51,625 bases of DNA from an uncultured Lachnospiraceae bacterium (GCA_934401915.1 CAKRSV010000015.1:1-51625); one strand, 5' to 3'. Shown: positions 9,102-18,661, counted from the first letter of the stretch. A program made the numbers and translations. Notes: generated from the letters alone by a model not told the origin.

Positions 9102-11420
9102 CTACTCTACATTCTTCAGTGCCATATCCATCGGTACTTTTCCGATCCGTCGGAATTCAAAGACCGCAACCGCCAGATAACACAGCAAACCTATCGCAAA
9201 CATCTGTCCAAACACCCTGTCCGGCACCTGATATGGCAGCCATCCGGACATCATCGTCTGAACCATCACCTTCCAGATCACGCCGATCAGCTCATATGCG
9301 ATCGGGATGCTGACAAGCACACAGCCGACCACCACGATCGATGTTGGCAGAATATACAGTCTGGCGATCTCCCCCTTGGAATACCCGAGGATCTTCGTCA
9401 TGGAGATCGACTGCGCGTTCTTTTCTATGATGATCTTGCTCAGAAGATATACCAGCACAGCAAAAATCAGTACGGCGAATCCGCATATGAGATTCATCAT
9501 CTCTCCCATGGAAAGCTCCAGCTGTCTGCTCACCTTGGTAAGCGCATCCTGATCGATGACCGACGCGATATACTGCGCGTCGATATCTGTAATCTCCGAA
9601 TCGCTGAAATACCCTCCGAACATGCCGTCTCCCAGATCAAAAACATCGTTCAGGTGATCTCTGGTCATAAAAATATTCAGCCCGGCGTCATAATCGTAGA
9701 TCCCGCTAATCGGGAAGGTATAGGTCGTATCCTCGTACTTTTCCTTCAGGGTGATCTCATCTCCGGTCTTCAGTCCAAACTTATCCGCATAGGCAGAGGA
9801 AACATACACATCCTCCTCTCCTAAATGGAGCGGAATATATCTGCTGTTCCCCTCGATCCCGTAGATCAGGATATCCTCCAGCATATAGCTTTCATCCGTT
9901 GTCCGCAGCGTATAAGCACTGAACTTCTCTGCGTCCGGGTTGTCTGTCTCCACCTCCTGTTCAAAGGTAATCAGCGTCAACAGACTTTCCAGCTTGTACT
10001 TATCGCTCACACCCTCTATCGGCATATCCAGAAGATACTGGTACTTGGCGATCATGTTGTCCGTCACCTCGTCCTGGAAATTCGCCAGGATCGGCCTCAT
10101 GGAAAGTCCGAACAATAAAAGCAGATTGGCAAACAGGATCCCGATCAGCATCATCAGATAGTTCCACATATTCTGAAATACAACCCTTGTACGGAATCTG
10201 GTAAAAAAGCCGATCTTAGGGCTCAGATAAACTGCCTTCTTTTTCTTCCTGCGGCTGAGATCCCTCCGCAAAAACTGCAAAGGACTCAGTTTCATCTGTC
10301 TGGACAGGATCGCAAAATTGATCAGCGTCATCAGGATTACCGGAACCACGGTCGTATACAGAAACGCATCCATATTCCAGATCGTCTGATAGGTCGGCAG
10401 GCTGTAGCTGCCATAGTACATGGCGACGCAGATCTGCTTCATAAAGGTGTAGCCAAGTATATTCCCAAGTACCGCGCTGACAAGCGTCACCATGCAGGGC
10501 ATCGTCATATAATGTGCCACCAGCTCGCTTCTGGTATAGCCGCTTGCCCGCAAGGTGCCGATCACATTGGCCTCCTTCTCGATCGTATTTGAGGTTGTGA
10601 TCGCAAACACAAACGCAAGGATCGCGATGACCATATAGAGCAGAACGATCATCATCGCCTTATCGCCGCCCATATCCTCTCCGGTAAACTGGATCGCCTG
10701 ATTGGTATAACATGGAACGTAGTCCTTGAGTTCGACTTCGGCGTTGATCGCGTTCATCAGATCCTCCGCCATCTCTTTTTCCTGTATATCTGTATCTGGG
10801 CTCTGCTGATACTTCCAGGCGTAATCATAATGCACCGCCTCGTCTTCCAGTTCTGCAAAGCACTCTCCGGTCACGATCCCCACGCCAAACATCTTGGCGT
10901 CAAACATGGAATCGCTGTTCTTCTCAAAAAGACAGCTGTAATCCGGCAGGGCTACCATTCCCGTCACCTTCCACTCGCTCTCCTTTGTTCTGAGCGTTTC
11001 TCCTATCTCGATTCCGTTATTCTCTGCAAACATACGATCCAGCGCGATCTCATCTTTGGCAGACGGAAGTTCCCCTTCCATCAGGCACACGGTATTTACC
11101 GTTTTCCTCTCGCCATAGATCCTCACTCTCGCGCCGGTATCTGTCTCCTGTTCCGTATAAAACTGCTCGTACACAGTCACTCCGTTTTTCTCTACCGCCT
11201 TTTTCTGCGCCTTGTTCATCCTGCGCTCTGTCACAAAATGGCCATCTTCCACATTGTATTTTTCAAAGCCGTCTTTGTAGGCTTTCAATATACTGTTATC
11301 CGCCACCAGAAAGCCGGAAATAAAACCGATGGACATAACAAACAAAAAGAAGATTACCAGATATTTTCCGAAATCTCCTTTTATCTCACGCAGGAGGCGT
11401 TTTCTCAATGGATTCTTCAT
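9102..11420 (-). CDS. FtsX-like ABC transporter permease
   Basis: A 772-residue permease. The ATG at 11420 has AAGGAGG eight bases upstream. TM1 near residues 18-40 is followed by a large extracellular domain (about 45-255), then three TM helices (about 258-385) with the FtsX-like core EKEANVIGTLRASGYTRSEL, a second TM and extracellular domain (about 425-640), and three final helices with MTKILGYSKGEIARLYILP. This double FtsX arrangement (MacB/YknZ/BceB superfamily) works in mechanotransmission or export rather than classical uptake. It is 12 bases behind its ATPase and 10 bases ahead of the lipoprotein; these three genes form one export unit. Confidence 0.92.
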   Translation of the reverse strand: MKNPLRKRLLREIKGDFGKYLVIFFLFVMSIGFISGFLVADNSILKAYKDGFEKYNVEDGHFVTERRMNKAQKKAVEKNGVTVYEQFYTEQETDTGARVRIYGERKTVNTVCLMEGELPSAKDEIALDRMFAENNGIEIGETLRTKESEWKVTGMVALPDYSCLFEKNSDSMFDAKMFGVGIVTGECFAELEDEAVHYDYAWKYQQSPDTDIQEKEMAEDLMNAINAEVELKDYVPCYTNQAIQFTGEDMGGDKAMMIVLLYMVIAILAFVFAITTSNTIEKEANVIGTLRASGYTRSELVAHYMTMPCMVTLVSAVLGNILGYTFMKQICVAMYYGSYSLPTYQTIWNMDAFLYTTVVPVILMTLINFAILSRQMKLSPLQFLRRDLSRRKKKKAVYLSPKIGFFTRFRTRVVFQNMWNYLMMLIGILFANLLLLFGLSMRPILANFQDEVTDNMIAKYQYLLDMPIEGVSDKYKLESLLTLITFEQEVETDNPDAEKFSAYTLRTTDESYMLEDILIYGIEGNSRYIPLHLGEEDVYVSSAYADKFGLKTGDEITLKEKYEDTTYTFPISGIYDYDAGLNIFMTRDHLNDVFDLGDGMFGGYFSDSEITDIDAQYIASVIDQDALTKVSRQLELSMGEMMNLICGFAVLIFAVLVYLLSKIIIEKNAQSISMTKILGYSKGEIARLYILPTSIVVVGCVLVSIPIAYELIGVIWKVMVQTMMSGWLPYQVPDRVFGQMFAIGLLCYLAVAVFEFRRIGKVPMDMALKNVE

Positions 11421-11432
11421 CTGTCCGCCTCC

Positions 11433-12131
11433 TTACCAGTCAAGCTCTTCTGCCTTGACTTTTTCTTCATTCAGATAGTTTTTGCGAATCTGACCGTCAC
11501 GCAGCTTTACCACGCGGTCTGCCATATTTTTGATCGCATCGTTGTGCGTCACCATGATGACCGTATTCCCGTACTTCTGGTTTACCGTCTCGATCAGCTT
11601 CAAAATCTCCTTCGACGTATTGTAATCAAGCGCTCCGGTCGGTTCATCGCACAGAAGGATATCCGGATTTTTGACGATTGCCCTTCCTATGGCGCACCTC
11701 TGCTGCTGACCGCCTGAAAGCTGGTTCGGCAGTTTCTTTTTGTGTCTGGTCAGCCCAAGCGTTTCGATCAGTTCATCCACGTCGAGCGGCGCATCGCTCA
11801 GATATGCCCCGACTTCGATATTTTCCTGCACGGTAAGATTGGGGATCAGATTATACATCTGAAAAATGTATCCCAGGTGTTTTCTCCGATAAGTAGTCAG
11901 CCGTTTCTCGTTCATATCCTCGGTCTTTTCACCGTTGATCGTAATACTCCCGGCACTTGCCCGGTCGATCCCTCCGATGATGTTGAGCAGCGTAGACTTG
12001 CCCGAACCGGACGGTCCAAGCAGGACACAGAATTCTCCCTTTTCCACGGAAAGGTCAATTCCCTTGAGCACCTCGACCCGGTTCTCGCCCTCTCCAAAAT
12101 CTTTTTTGATCCCTTTTATTTCCAAAAACAT
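11433..12131 (-). CDS. ABC transporter ATP-binding protein (MacB/LolD type)
   Basis: A 232-residue cytoplasmic ATPase. Visible motifs are Walker A GPSGSGKSTLLN (about residue 38), Q-loop in YIFQMYNLIPNLTVQENI, ABC signature LSGGQQQRCAIGRAI, Walker B ILLCDEPTGALD and switch His in VTHND. The ATG at 12131 has AGGAGG nine bases upstream. Length and motifs match the LolD/MacB/YknY class that pairs with FtsX-type permeases, which agrees with the next gene. It is first in the three-gene operon driven by the palindrome-covered promoter at 12152-12183. Confidence 0.95.
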   Translation of the reverse strand: MFLEIKGIKKDFGEGENRVEVLKGIDLSVEKGEFCVLLGPSGSGKSTLLNIIGGIDRASAGSITINGEKTEDMNEKRLTTYRRKHLGYIFQMYNLIPNLTVQENIEVGAYLSDAPLDVDELIETLGLTRHKKKLPNQLSGGQQQRCAIGRAIVKNPDILLCDEPTGALDYNTSKEILKLIETVNQKYGNTVIMVTHNDAIKNMADRVVKLRDGQIRKNYLNEEKVKAEELDW

Positions 12132-12151
12132 GATTATTTTCCTCCTCGTCA

Positions 12152-12183
12152 GTTAGTTTAGACTAACCACTTGGCGTTGTCAA
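12152..12183 (-). promoter_or_regulatory. Promoter with palindromic operator for the ABC-lipoprotein operon
   Basis: Minus-strand TTGACA (12183-12178), 17-bp spacer, TAAACT (12160-12155). A 16-bp palindrome, 12152-12167 (GTTAGTCTAAACTAAC, 7 of 8 pairs), sits over the -10 element. A dimeric repressor bound there would block RNA polymerase. Palindromes of the TTAGT...ACTAA kind are often seen before TetR-controlled ABC operons, but no TetR gene lies in this window, so any regulator acts from elsewhere. Confidence 0.72.
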
Positions 12184-12211
12184 CCCTTTTCCTCTCATTT
12201 CCTGTCAAATG

Positions 12212-12238
12212 AAAAAAGCCTGCCAATTATGGCAGACT
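12212..12238 (-). terminator. Intrinsic terminator after the response regulator gene
   Basis: On the minus strand a CTGCCA / TGGCAG stem with a 4-nt loop (12220-12235) is followed by T6. It begins just after the response-regulator stop codon and separates that gene from the ABC operon. Confidence 0.8.
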
Positions 12239-12242
12239 CTTC

Positions 12243-12917
12243 TTACGCTTCCAGTTTATAACCCATCCCCCAGATGGTCTTGATCAGATCACCTTTCGCT
12301 CCCAGCTTGCTCCGCAGCTTTTTGACATGCGTATCGATCGTTCTCGCATCCCCGAAGTAATCGTAGTTCCATACGCTGTTCAGGATCTTTTCTCTGGAAA
12401 GGGCGATCCCCTTATTCTCCAGGAAATACGTCAGAAGCTCGAACTCTTTATAACTCAGTTCCACCGGCTCTCCGTCTACTGTGACGCTGTGCGCCGCCTT
12501 GTCGATCCGGATTCCGCCAACCTCCAGAATGTCTTCCTTGCTCGCCTGGTTCGTCCGTCTCAGGATCGCCTCCACTCTCGCCACCAGGATCTTCGGGCTG
12601 AACGGTTTCGAGATATACTCGTCCACACCCAGTTCAAATCCCTGCAGTTCGTCCCGCTCGTCCGCCTTCGCCGTGAGCATGATGATCGGCACCTTGGAAT
12701 ACTCACGGATCTCCTTGCAGACCTGCCAGCCATCCATCTTAGGCATCATCACGTCCAGTATGATCAGTGCAATATCGTTCTGTTCAAAAAACAGGTCCAG
12801 CGCCTGCGCACCGTCCTCCGCCTCGATCACCGTATAGTTGCTCTTTACCAGAAAGTCCCGCACCAGTTTCCTCATACGGCTTTCGTCATCTACCACCAGT
12901 ATTTTCAGACTATCCAT
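12243..12917 (-). CDS. OmpR-family response regulator
   Basis: A 224-residue two-domain regulator. Receiver (1-120): acidic pair DD at 10-11, phosphoacceptor Asp in LIILDVMMPKMDGW (about 54), Thr in IIMLTAKAD and Lys in YISKPFSP. Winged-helix DNA-binding domain (about 130-224): ELSYKEFELLTYFLENKG, then DARTIDTHVKKLRSKLG. The start ATG has AAAGGA upstream. An unlinked histidine kinase is encoded at 1917-3386; the genes between are exporters, so the pair may sense envelope stress or an exported toxic compound (inference). It lies 31 bases behind the small membrane-protein gene and is closed by its own terminator. Confidence 0.95.
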   Translation of the reverse strand: MDSLKILVVDDESRMRKLVRDFLVKSNYTVIEAEDGAQALDLFFEQNDIALIILDVMMPKMDGWQVCKEIREYSKVPIIMLTAKADERDELQGFELGVDEYISKPFSPKILVARVEAILRRTNQASKEDILEVGGIRIDKAAHSVTVDGEPVELSYKEFELLTYFLENKGIALSREKILNSVWNYDYFGDARTIDTHVKKLRSKLGAKGDLIKTIWGMGYKLEA

Positions 12918-12948
12918 CTGTCATGCTTCCTTTCCTATTCTCTTCCGC

Positions 12949-13509
12949 TCAGGGATCTATATCCAATCTTCGCTCTGCCTCGCGCACCTTGCTCTCTCTC
13001 TCGGTCAGCTCCTGCTCCCACTCTGAGTACTCATTCAGTATCGCTGACTTGTAGTTCAGCATATTCGGTGTGTCGCTGCGAACCGCTATGACGATCATCG
13101 CAACGACTGCGGCGATCAGAAGAACATTGATCCAGACCGAAGTAAGGAATCTTCCCCGGTACTCTGCCTTCGGCTTTCTGGACGCGATGCTTCTGCGGAT
13201 CGAAAGGCTGTTTTCTGTCTTATTGCTGAACGTGCCATAAAGCGGCACGGGCTGTATCTTCTCCTTGGGAACGCCCCACTTTATCATTTCATCCTGCATG
13301 CTTTGCAGATAGGAAAGGCCGATCGGCGTAAGAAAGATCTTATTTTCGATCGCCCTGTTATAGATCATCAACACATTCTGCGGATTCCGGTAATCCAGAT
13401 GCTGTCCCAAATTATCGATCTTCTTCAGCTCCATTCTGGCGGTCTCCGCATCCGCTATCGTCGCAAATTTATAGCCGTCTACAATGAAATCCTCTTCTTT
13501 ATAATCCAT
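12949..13509 (-). CDS. Single-pass membrane protein of unknown function
   Basis: A 186-residue protein not recognised as a named family. The ATG at 13509 has AAGGAGAAGGGG upstream; a longer frame exists but has no ribosome site and would run into the terminator at 13571-13610. Residues 1-110 are soluble and mixed alpha/beta (motif LGQHLDYRNPQNVLMIYNRA). One TM helix follows at about 121-141 (VWINVLLIAAVVAMIVIAV), and the C-terminus is a charged helix (YSEWEQELTERESKVREAER) likely to form a coiled coil. It probably shares a transcript with the response regulator 31 bases downstream, so it could be an accessory membrane component; that is inference. Confidence 0.7.
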   Translation of the reverse strand: MDYKEEDFIVDGYKFATIADAETARMELKKIDNLGQHLDYRNPQNVLMIYNRAIENKIFLTPIGLSYLQSMQDEMIKWGVPKEKIQPVPLYGTFSNKTENSLSIRRSIASRKPKAEYRGRFLTSVWINVLLIAAVVAMIVIAVRSDTPNMLNYKSAILNEYSEWEQELTERESKVREAERRLDIDP

Positions 13510-13561
13510 AGCTGCCCCTTCTCCTTCGCAATTCTTCCTTTCATCTGTACACCGTATCTCT

Positions 13562-13590
13562 ATTATATCGAAAAAAAGGCGTCCGGGCAA
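13562..13590 (-). promoter_or_regulatory. Promoter of the membrane protein / response regulator unit
   Basis: Minus-strand TTGCCC (13590-13585), 17 bp, TATAAT (13567-13562). The -35 lies inside the descending arm of the chemoreceptor terminator, so the two signals overlap. Confidence 0.6.
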
Positions 13591-13610
13591 GTCTGCACCC
13601 GAACACCTTT
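13571..13610 (-). terminator. Intrinsic terminator after the chemoreceptor gene
   Basis: On the minus strand, an AAGGTGTTCGGGT arm pairs with GCCCGGACGCCTT (G-U pairs allowed) around a short loop, followed by T7. It lies 36 bases behind the chemoreceptor stop codon. Confidence 0.85.
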
Positions 13611-13645
13611 TCCATTCTTTTCTTAAATTTCTGCCGTCAGACATC

Positions 13646-15373
13646 CTACATCTTGAAGATGTTCATGTTCTGCTCCAGTCCGTCCGCCACATTCTTGAGC
13701 TGGGATGCGTTTTCGGAAATATTGTACACGATATTGCTTACCTCTGTAACGGAAGCAGACGTTTCCTCCGTGCTTGCCGCATTTTCCTCGGCGATCGCTG
13801 TAAGGTTCTGTACGACATCCACCACGTTGACTCTGGCCTCGTCCAGTCTCTTGGTCTTGTCCGCGATCTTGTTGACTCCTTCGATCGAACTGGTGATACC
13901 GCTCTTTACCTCCGTGAAGATAGCGTCCGTCTTTTCGACATTCTCACTCTGGCTCTCCATGATGGTCTTAACCTCTCCCATCGTCTCTACTGCCTTCTGG
14001 GAATCCGAGATCAGCGAATCAATGATGTTCTCTATCTGTCTTGCAGACTCGTTCGACTGCTCTGCCAGCTTCTGGATCTGGGAAGCTACAACCGCAAAGC
14101 CTCGCCCCTGTTCTCCAGCCCTTGCCGCCTCGATCGTCGCATTGAGGGAAAGAAGATTCGTCTCCTCTGCGATCGATGTGATCAGCGAAGTCGCCTCTCT
14201 GATCTTCAGCGCCGACTCGTTGGTCGTGTTGGTCTGTTCATAAATGACATCTATCGCCTCTTTGGCATGCTGGTTGATCTTCTCCAGCGCTGCCAGCGTT
14301 GCCGTTGCCTCATCACTTGCTTTCTTCATATGGTCGGCATTGGAAATGAGGTTTGCAACCTCCTGGCTCGTCTCCTCCACCATGTTGCCCATCAGGATTA
14401 CATTTTCCGTTGCCTTCTGCGTTTCATCTGCCTGTGAGGACGCTCCTTCCGAAATCTCGGAAACCGCCTTCTCCACCTGCTCTACCGTGCTTGCCGTCTC
14501 GGAAGCATTCGTATGTAAAGACTCCGATGCGCTGAAAAGCTGTGTGCTCTGCTGTCTCAGACTGGACACGATCTCTGCGAGCTGCGCTCTCAGCTCTGCG
14601 ACCGCCCGGCTCATCATTCCTGTCTCATCGGTTCTCTTGACCAGCTTATCCTGTCCTTCGATCTCTGTGAAGTCCATATGTGCCAGCCTGCCGACAATCT
14701 CCGTCACACGCTTGATCGGTGTGATCGTGCTGTTCACAAACAGGTATGCGAACACTGAGAATGCGACCACCAGCACGACTGCGCAGACGCTTCCGATCAT
14801 CGTCACCCTGCGCACCGACTGCAGGATATCGCTCTCATCCGCAGATATTACAAGGATACAGTGTCCTATGTCCGTGACATAATACGCTGCATATTTCATC
14901 GTACCTTTAAAACGATACTGAACCACCTCCGGTTCAACATTCTCTCCGGCCTGCAGTCTTTCTACAACACTCTTCACCACTTCGTTTTCGACAGGCTGTC
15001 CCACCTTGTCCTTTGTCGGATGATAGAGCATCGTTCCATCCTCGGATACCAGATAAGCGTAGCTGGATTCCACATCTGCCAGCCTCACTTCGCCCAGCGA
15101 TCTCGCCAGATTATTGTAGTCAGTCGCCGTGTTGTATCCGATGACATCGATCTGGTCGTTGACCTCAATACCGTAGGCAACCGCCAGGTCATACAGATAA
15201 TTCTGGTTCAGATCCATCAGATGATTCTGTACATTCACTGCAAAGATCAGTGAGATCATCAGCCCCAGGACCACCATCGCCGCAACGACCATGAGGACCA
15301 TTTTTGTCTTGACTGACTGCATCAGACCAACCTGACCTGCTCTCTCTTTTGTTTTTCCATTTTTCATCGCCAT
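13646..15373 (-). CDS. Methyl-accepting chemotaxis protein
   Basis: A chemoreceptor of about 575 residues. I choose the ATG at 15373 (AGAAGG upstream); an in-frame start further upstream lacks a ribosome site. TM1 (about 22-46), an extracellular single-Cache-like sensor of about 145 residues ([20 protein letters not shown] is typical of Cache pockets), TM2 (about 190-212), HAMP, then a long signalling coiled coil with the hairpin tip [20 protein letters not shown] and methylation-type Glu/Gln stretches. It should tune CheA kinase activity in response to a small ligand. It is the only chemotaxis gene here, so it is an orphan receptor whose ligand cannot be told. Confidence 0.95.
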   Translation of the reverse strand: MAMKNGKTKERAGQVGLMQSVKTKMVLMVVAAMVVLGLMISLIFAVNVQNHLMDLNQNYLYDLAVAYGIEVNDQIDVIGYNTATDYNNLARSLGEVRLADVESSYAYLVSEDGTMLYHPTKDKVGQPVENEVVKSVVERLQAGENVEPEVVQYRFKGTMKYAAYYVTDIGHCILVISADESDILQSVRRVTMIGSVCAVVLVVAFSVFAYLFVNSTITPIKRVTEIVGRLAHMDFTEIEGQDKLVKRTDETGMMSRAVAELRAQLAEIVSSLRQQSTQLFSASESLHTNASETASTVEQVEKAVSEISEGASSQADETQKATENVILMGNMVEETSQEVANLISNADHMKKASDEATATLAALEKINQHAKEAIDVIYEQTNTTNESALKIREATSLITSIAEETNLLSLNATIEAARAGEQGRGFAVVASQIQKLAEQSNESARQIENIIDSLISDSQKAVETMGEVKTIMESQSENVEKTDAIFTEVKSGITSSIEGVNKIADKTKRLDEARVNVVDVVQNLTAIAEENAASTEETSASVTEVSNIVYNISENASQLKNVADGLEQNMNIFKM

Positions 15374-15430
15374 AGTACACGCCCTTCTGACCGGATACCG
15401 CGCCAACCGGCATCCGCATCACATTGTTTT

Positions 15431-15780
15431 CAGTGGACCAGACGGGAGTCGAACCCGTGTCCAAAAGCCCATTCCCTGTCCTTCTACTATCATATTCTGT
15501 CATTGTGGAATACTCCTCGTTCCCTTACACATCAGGAGGCAGACACCCCGTTGTGCTCAGTAGCCTCTGATACGCCCGCCGGGCAGAGGCATCACCGGCG
15601 TCGTTTCCTACATAGTCGATGCCCGCATCTTAACGTGTAGGTGCACTAAGGCGGACAGCTGCCATTAGGCAGCGTATGCTAAATTATCTTCAGCGTTTAT
15701 ATTTAGATTCGCGATTTGACGCATCAGCCTGCGGATAGCTTCTCCAGCTGCAAGACCCCTGTCGAAACCTTGACTGGCCC
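15431..15780 (-). ncRNA. ssrA: Transfer-messenger RNA (tmRNA)
   Basis: The minus strand starts with GGGCCAG, which pairs with CTGGTCC near the 3' end to form the tRNA-like acceptor stem. The conserved GGTTTCGACAGGGG follows the 5' stem, and the T-arm GGGTTCGACTCCCGTC ends the RNA. The open reading frame resumes at GCG and reads ANLNINAEDNLAYAA before TAA (15668-15715), a degradation tag ending in the usual hydrophobic YAA. The 3' CCA is not encoded (CTG follows the discriminator A) and must be added by the tRNA nucleotidyltransferase. The RNA rescues stalled ribosomes with SmpB, whose gene is just upstream. Confidence 0.97.
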
Positions 15781-15792
15781 TTATGCGGTTAT

Positions 15793-15821
15793 ATTATAGC
15801 ATTATCCTTCGTTCTTCGCAA
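15793..15821 (-). promoter_or_regulatory. ssrA promoter
   Basis: Minus-strand TTGCGA (15821-15816), 17 bp, TATAAT (15798-15793), ending about 12 bases before the tmRNA 5' end: the right distance for direct initiation at the mature end or a very short precursor. Confidence 0.65.
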
Positions 15822-15940
15822 TCACTAATGTGTTAAATTTGCATTAAGACAGTTCAAAAAACATGGTAAAAACCGTCGTTTTTTCACTTTTTATTCTGTT
15901 GTGCCCGAACTGTCCCCGATAGAAGGACATGCGCTGACCG

Positions 15941-16408
15941 TTATCCCAGATTTTTGATCTTGAACTCTCGCTCATGTTCTCTGCGCAGATCCTTTTTGGC
16001 GATATCCTGCCTCTTGTCATACAGCTTTTTACCTTTGGCAAGACCGATCTCCACCTTCGCCCTTCCGTCCTTGAAATAGACCTGCAAAGGAACGATCGTG
16101 TATCCCTGCTCTGACATTTTCCCGGCGAGTTTGCGGATCTCCATCTTGTGCAGGAGAAGTTTTCTCACCCGCAGCGGATCCTTGTTAAAAATATTGCCCT
16201 TCTCATAGGGACTGATGTTCATCCCGTACACAAAAGCCTCGCCGTTCTCGATCCGGACAAACGCCTCCTTGATGCTGCATTTGCCAAGCCGCAGCGACTT
16301 CACCTCTGTCCCGTGCAGGGCAAGTCCCGCCTCATATTTTTCTTCTATAAAAAAGTCATGGTACGCCTTTTTGTTATTTGCAACCAGCTTCATTGCCTCT
16401 TTCGCCAT
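15941..16408 (-). CDS. smpB: SsrA-binding protein SmpB
   Basis: A 155-residue SmpB of the usual length. The beta-barrel OB-fold core carries [31 protein letters not shown] and [15 protein letters not shown], with the C-terminal tail [16 protein letters not shown] that enters the decoding centre. SmpB binds the tRNA-like domain of tmRNA and is essential for trans-translation. The gene lies between rnr (33 bases upstream) and ssrA (about 160 bases downstream), a conserved bacterial grouping of ribosome rescue and decay. GAAGGTG precedes the ATG. Confidence 0.98.
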   Translation of the reverse strand: MAKEAMKLVANNKKAYHDFFIEEKYEAGLALHGTEVKSLRLGKCSIKEAFVRIENGEAFVYGMNISPYEKGNIFNKDPLRVRKLLLHKMEIRKLAGKMSEQGYTIVPLQVYFKDGRAKVEIGLAKGKKLYDKRQDIAKKDLRREHEREFKIKNLG

Positions 16409-16441
16409 ACTGTCACCTTCTTTCTCTCTGTCTTTGACCGG

Positions 16442-18592
16442 CTACGCCTGATCCTCTGTCTCTTCCTCATCATCCAGCAAAAAATCCACCGTCCGCGTGA
16501 AGCGATCCACACCCTTTACCCGGATCTGCATGGTTTCGCCGAGCTTAAACCGTCTGCCTGTCTCTCTTCCGACCATCTCATAAACGATCTCGTCATAGTA
16601 GTAGTAATCGCCCGGCAGCGTCGATACATGGATCATTCCTTCTACGGTATTGGCAAGCTCCACGTAGATTCCCCACTGGGTAATGCCGGAGATCACGCCC
16701 TCATAGCGCTCGCCGATATGGTTTGCCATATACTCTGCTTTTTTCAGCTTGTTCGTCTCCCGCTCTGCCTCGTCAGCCCGCCGTTCCATCCTGGATGCGT
16801 GCTTTGCCACGTCCGGCAGCTTTTCCCGGTAATGCTCGATCCGCTTCTCATTGAGTCTTCCCCGGATCTGTTCTTTAATGATACGGTGTATCTGTAGATC
16901 CGGATACCTGCGGATCGGGGAGGTAAAATGACAGTAATACGGGCACGCCAGTCCAAAATGCCCCGTACATTCCACCGTGTACTTCGCCTGCTTCATGCTC
17001 CGCAGGGTAAGCCTGCTGATCAGCGCCTCCTCCTGCGTCCCTTCGATCTTATCCAGCAGCTTCTGCAATTCCTTCGGGTGGATCTCCTCCCCGGTCAGCT
17101 TGATATGATAACCGAAATTGCGGATAAAGGTCGCCAGACGCATCAGCTTCTCCGGATCCGGCTTCTCATGCGTCCGATATACAAAGGGAAGCTCCAGCCA
17201 GTAAAAATGCTGCGCCACCGTCTCGTTGGCGATCAGCATAAAATCCTCGATCAGCCGCGTTGCGACATTTCTCTCATACGGTTTGATCTCAAGAGGATTC
17301 CCCTCTTCATCCAGAAGGATCTTCGCCTCCGGAAAGTCAAAGTCGATGGAGCCTCTCTTGTGTCTTTTCGACCGCAGGATCGCAGCCAGCTTCTCCATCT
17401 CTTCCAGCATGGGCACCAGTTCCCGATACTGTTCCCGCTCTGCCTCGTCCCGGTCCTCCAGGATCTTTCTGACCGAAGTGTACGACATCCTGCGATCCAC
17501 ACGGATCACCGATTCCACGATCTGATAGTCCGTCACCTCTCCCTTAGGGCTGATCGTCATCAGGCAGCTCAGCGAAAGCCGGTCCTCTCCCTGATTCAGC
17601 GAACAGATCCCGTTGGAAAGCCGGTGCGGCAGCATCGGTATCACGCGGTCCACCAGATATACGCTCGTCCCGCGCTCCAGCGCCTCCCAGTCAAGCGCCG
17701 AGTTTTCCTGCACATAATTGGAGACGTCCGCTATGTGCACGCCCAGATGATAGTTTCCCGCTGTGTCGACCTCCAGACTGACCGCGTCGTCCAGATCCTT
17801 GGCGTCCTCCCCGTCGATCGTGACCATCTGGACCGCACGCAGGTCTGTCCTTCCGCTGCAGTCCGCCTCCGTCACCTCATCCGCGACTCTCTGCGCCTGG
17901 TTCATCACCTTTTCGCCAAATTCCACCGGGAGGTCGTACCCCCTGATAATCGAAAGGATATCCACGCCCGGATCATTGATGTGACCCAGGATCTCGATAA
18001 TCTTTCCCTCCGGCTTATGTCTCTCGTCGCCGTAAGACGTCAGCTCAACGACCACCTTGTGACCGTTCACCGCGCCCTTTGCATGTTCCTTCGGCACGAA
18101 GATGTCCGTCCCCACTTTACTGTTGTCCGGGATCACAAAACCGAAATTCTGCGACTGTTCATAGGTTCCTACGACCTGTCTGATCCCCCGCTCCAGAATT
18201 CTGAGGACCGCCGCCTCCTGCCGCTTTCCCCGTTGTCCCGGTGTCAGGGCGACTACCACCTTATCCTGATGAAAAGCGCCGTTCACCTTCTCCTCCGGGA
18301 TGTAAAGATCCTCATCCCGTCCCTCTACTTCCACAAAGCCAAATCCCTTGGCGTTCCCGATAAACGTTCCGATCAGTTGATTCTCATCCGGCTTGCAGTA
18401 TTTCCCCTGCGCCGTCTGCTGCAGTTTTCCTTCCTGCAAAAGGGCTTGTAGGATTTCCCGGAAAAGTGGACGCTGCTCTCTCGATACCTGCAAAAGCACC
18501 GCCAGCTCCTTCTCCTTCATCGGAACATACTGCTCGTCATTCACCAGTTCGCATATGATCTTTTTTCTTTCTTCTACCCGATTATCTGTCAT
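16442..18592 (-). CDS. rnr: Ribonuclease R
   Basis: A 716-residue 3'-5' exoribonuclease that degrades structured RNA and, with tmRNA-SmpB, defective messages. Order: N-terminal winged helix (about 1-65), cold-shock domain 1 (GTFIGNAKGFGFVEVE), cold-shock domain 2 (GTYEQSQNFGFVIPD), RNB catalytic domain with the metal-binding Asp cluster IDGEDAKDLDDAV (about 265), HRLSNGICSLNQGEDRLSLS and the TSPIRRYPDLQIHR motif, then the S1 domain (YEGVISGITQWGIYVELAN). All catalytic Asp residues are present and the length is typical. GAGGAAAAGGA lies just before the ATG. Confidence 0.98.
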   Translation of the reverse strand: MTDNRVEERKKIICELVNDEQYVPMKEKELAVLLQVSREQRPLFREILQALLQEGKLQQTAQGKYCKPDENQLIGTFIGNAKGFGFVEVEGRDEDLYIPEEKVNGAFHQDKVVVALTPGQRGKRQEAAVLRILERGIRQVVGTYEQSQNFGFVIPDNSKVGTDIFVPKEHAKGAVNGHKVVVELTSYGDERHKPEGKIIEILGHINDPGVDILSIIRGYDLPVEFGEKVMNQAQRVADEVTEADCSGRTDLRAVQMVTIDGEDAKDLDDAVSLEVDTAGNYHLGVHIADVSNYVQENSALDWEALERGTSVYLVDRVIPMLPHRLSNGICSLNQGEDRLSLSCLMTISPKGEVTDYQIVESVIRVDRRMSYTSVRKILEDRDEAEREQYRELVPMLEEMEKLAAILRSKRHKRGSIDFDFPEAKILLDEEGNPLEIKPYERNVATRLIEDFMLIANETVAQHFYWLELPFVYRTHEKPDPEKLMRLATFIRNFGYHIKLTGEEIHPKELQKLLDKIEGTQEEALISRLTLRSMKQAKYTVECTGHFGLACPYYCHFTSPIRRYPDLQIHRIIKEQIRGRLNEKRIEHYREKLPDVAKHASRMERRADEAERETNKLKKAEYMANHIGERYEGVISGITQWGIYVELANTVEGMIHVSTLPGDYYYYDEIVYEMVGRETGRRFKLGETMQIRVKGVDRFTRTVDFLLDDEEETEDQA

Positions 18593-18661
18593 TCCTTTTC
18601 CTCATGATCCGTGCGATTCCAAATGCGCCTGCACAAGCTCGCATTTTCTCGTCACCATAAC

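Noticed and set aside
15189..15503. Minus-strand open frame over the chemoreceptor start and tmRNA 3' end
   Set aside because: It crosses the tmRNA gene in the wrong frame; the tmRNA and the receptor explain the bases.
16928..18451. A plus-strand open frame of about 500 codons
   Set aside because: Fully antisense to RNase R, with no recognisable domain; a shadow of codon bias.
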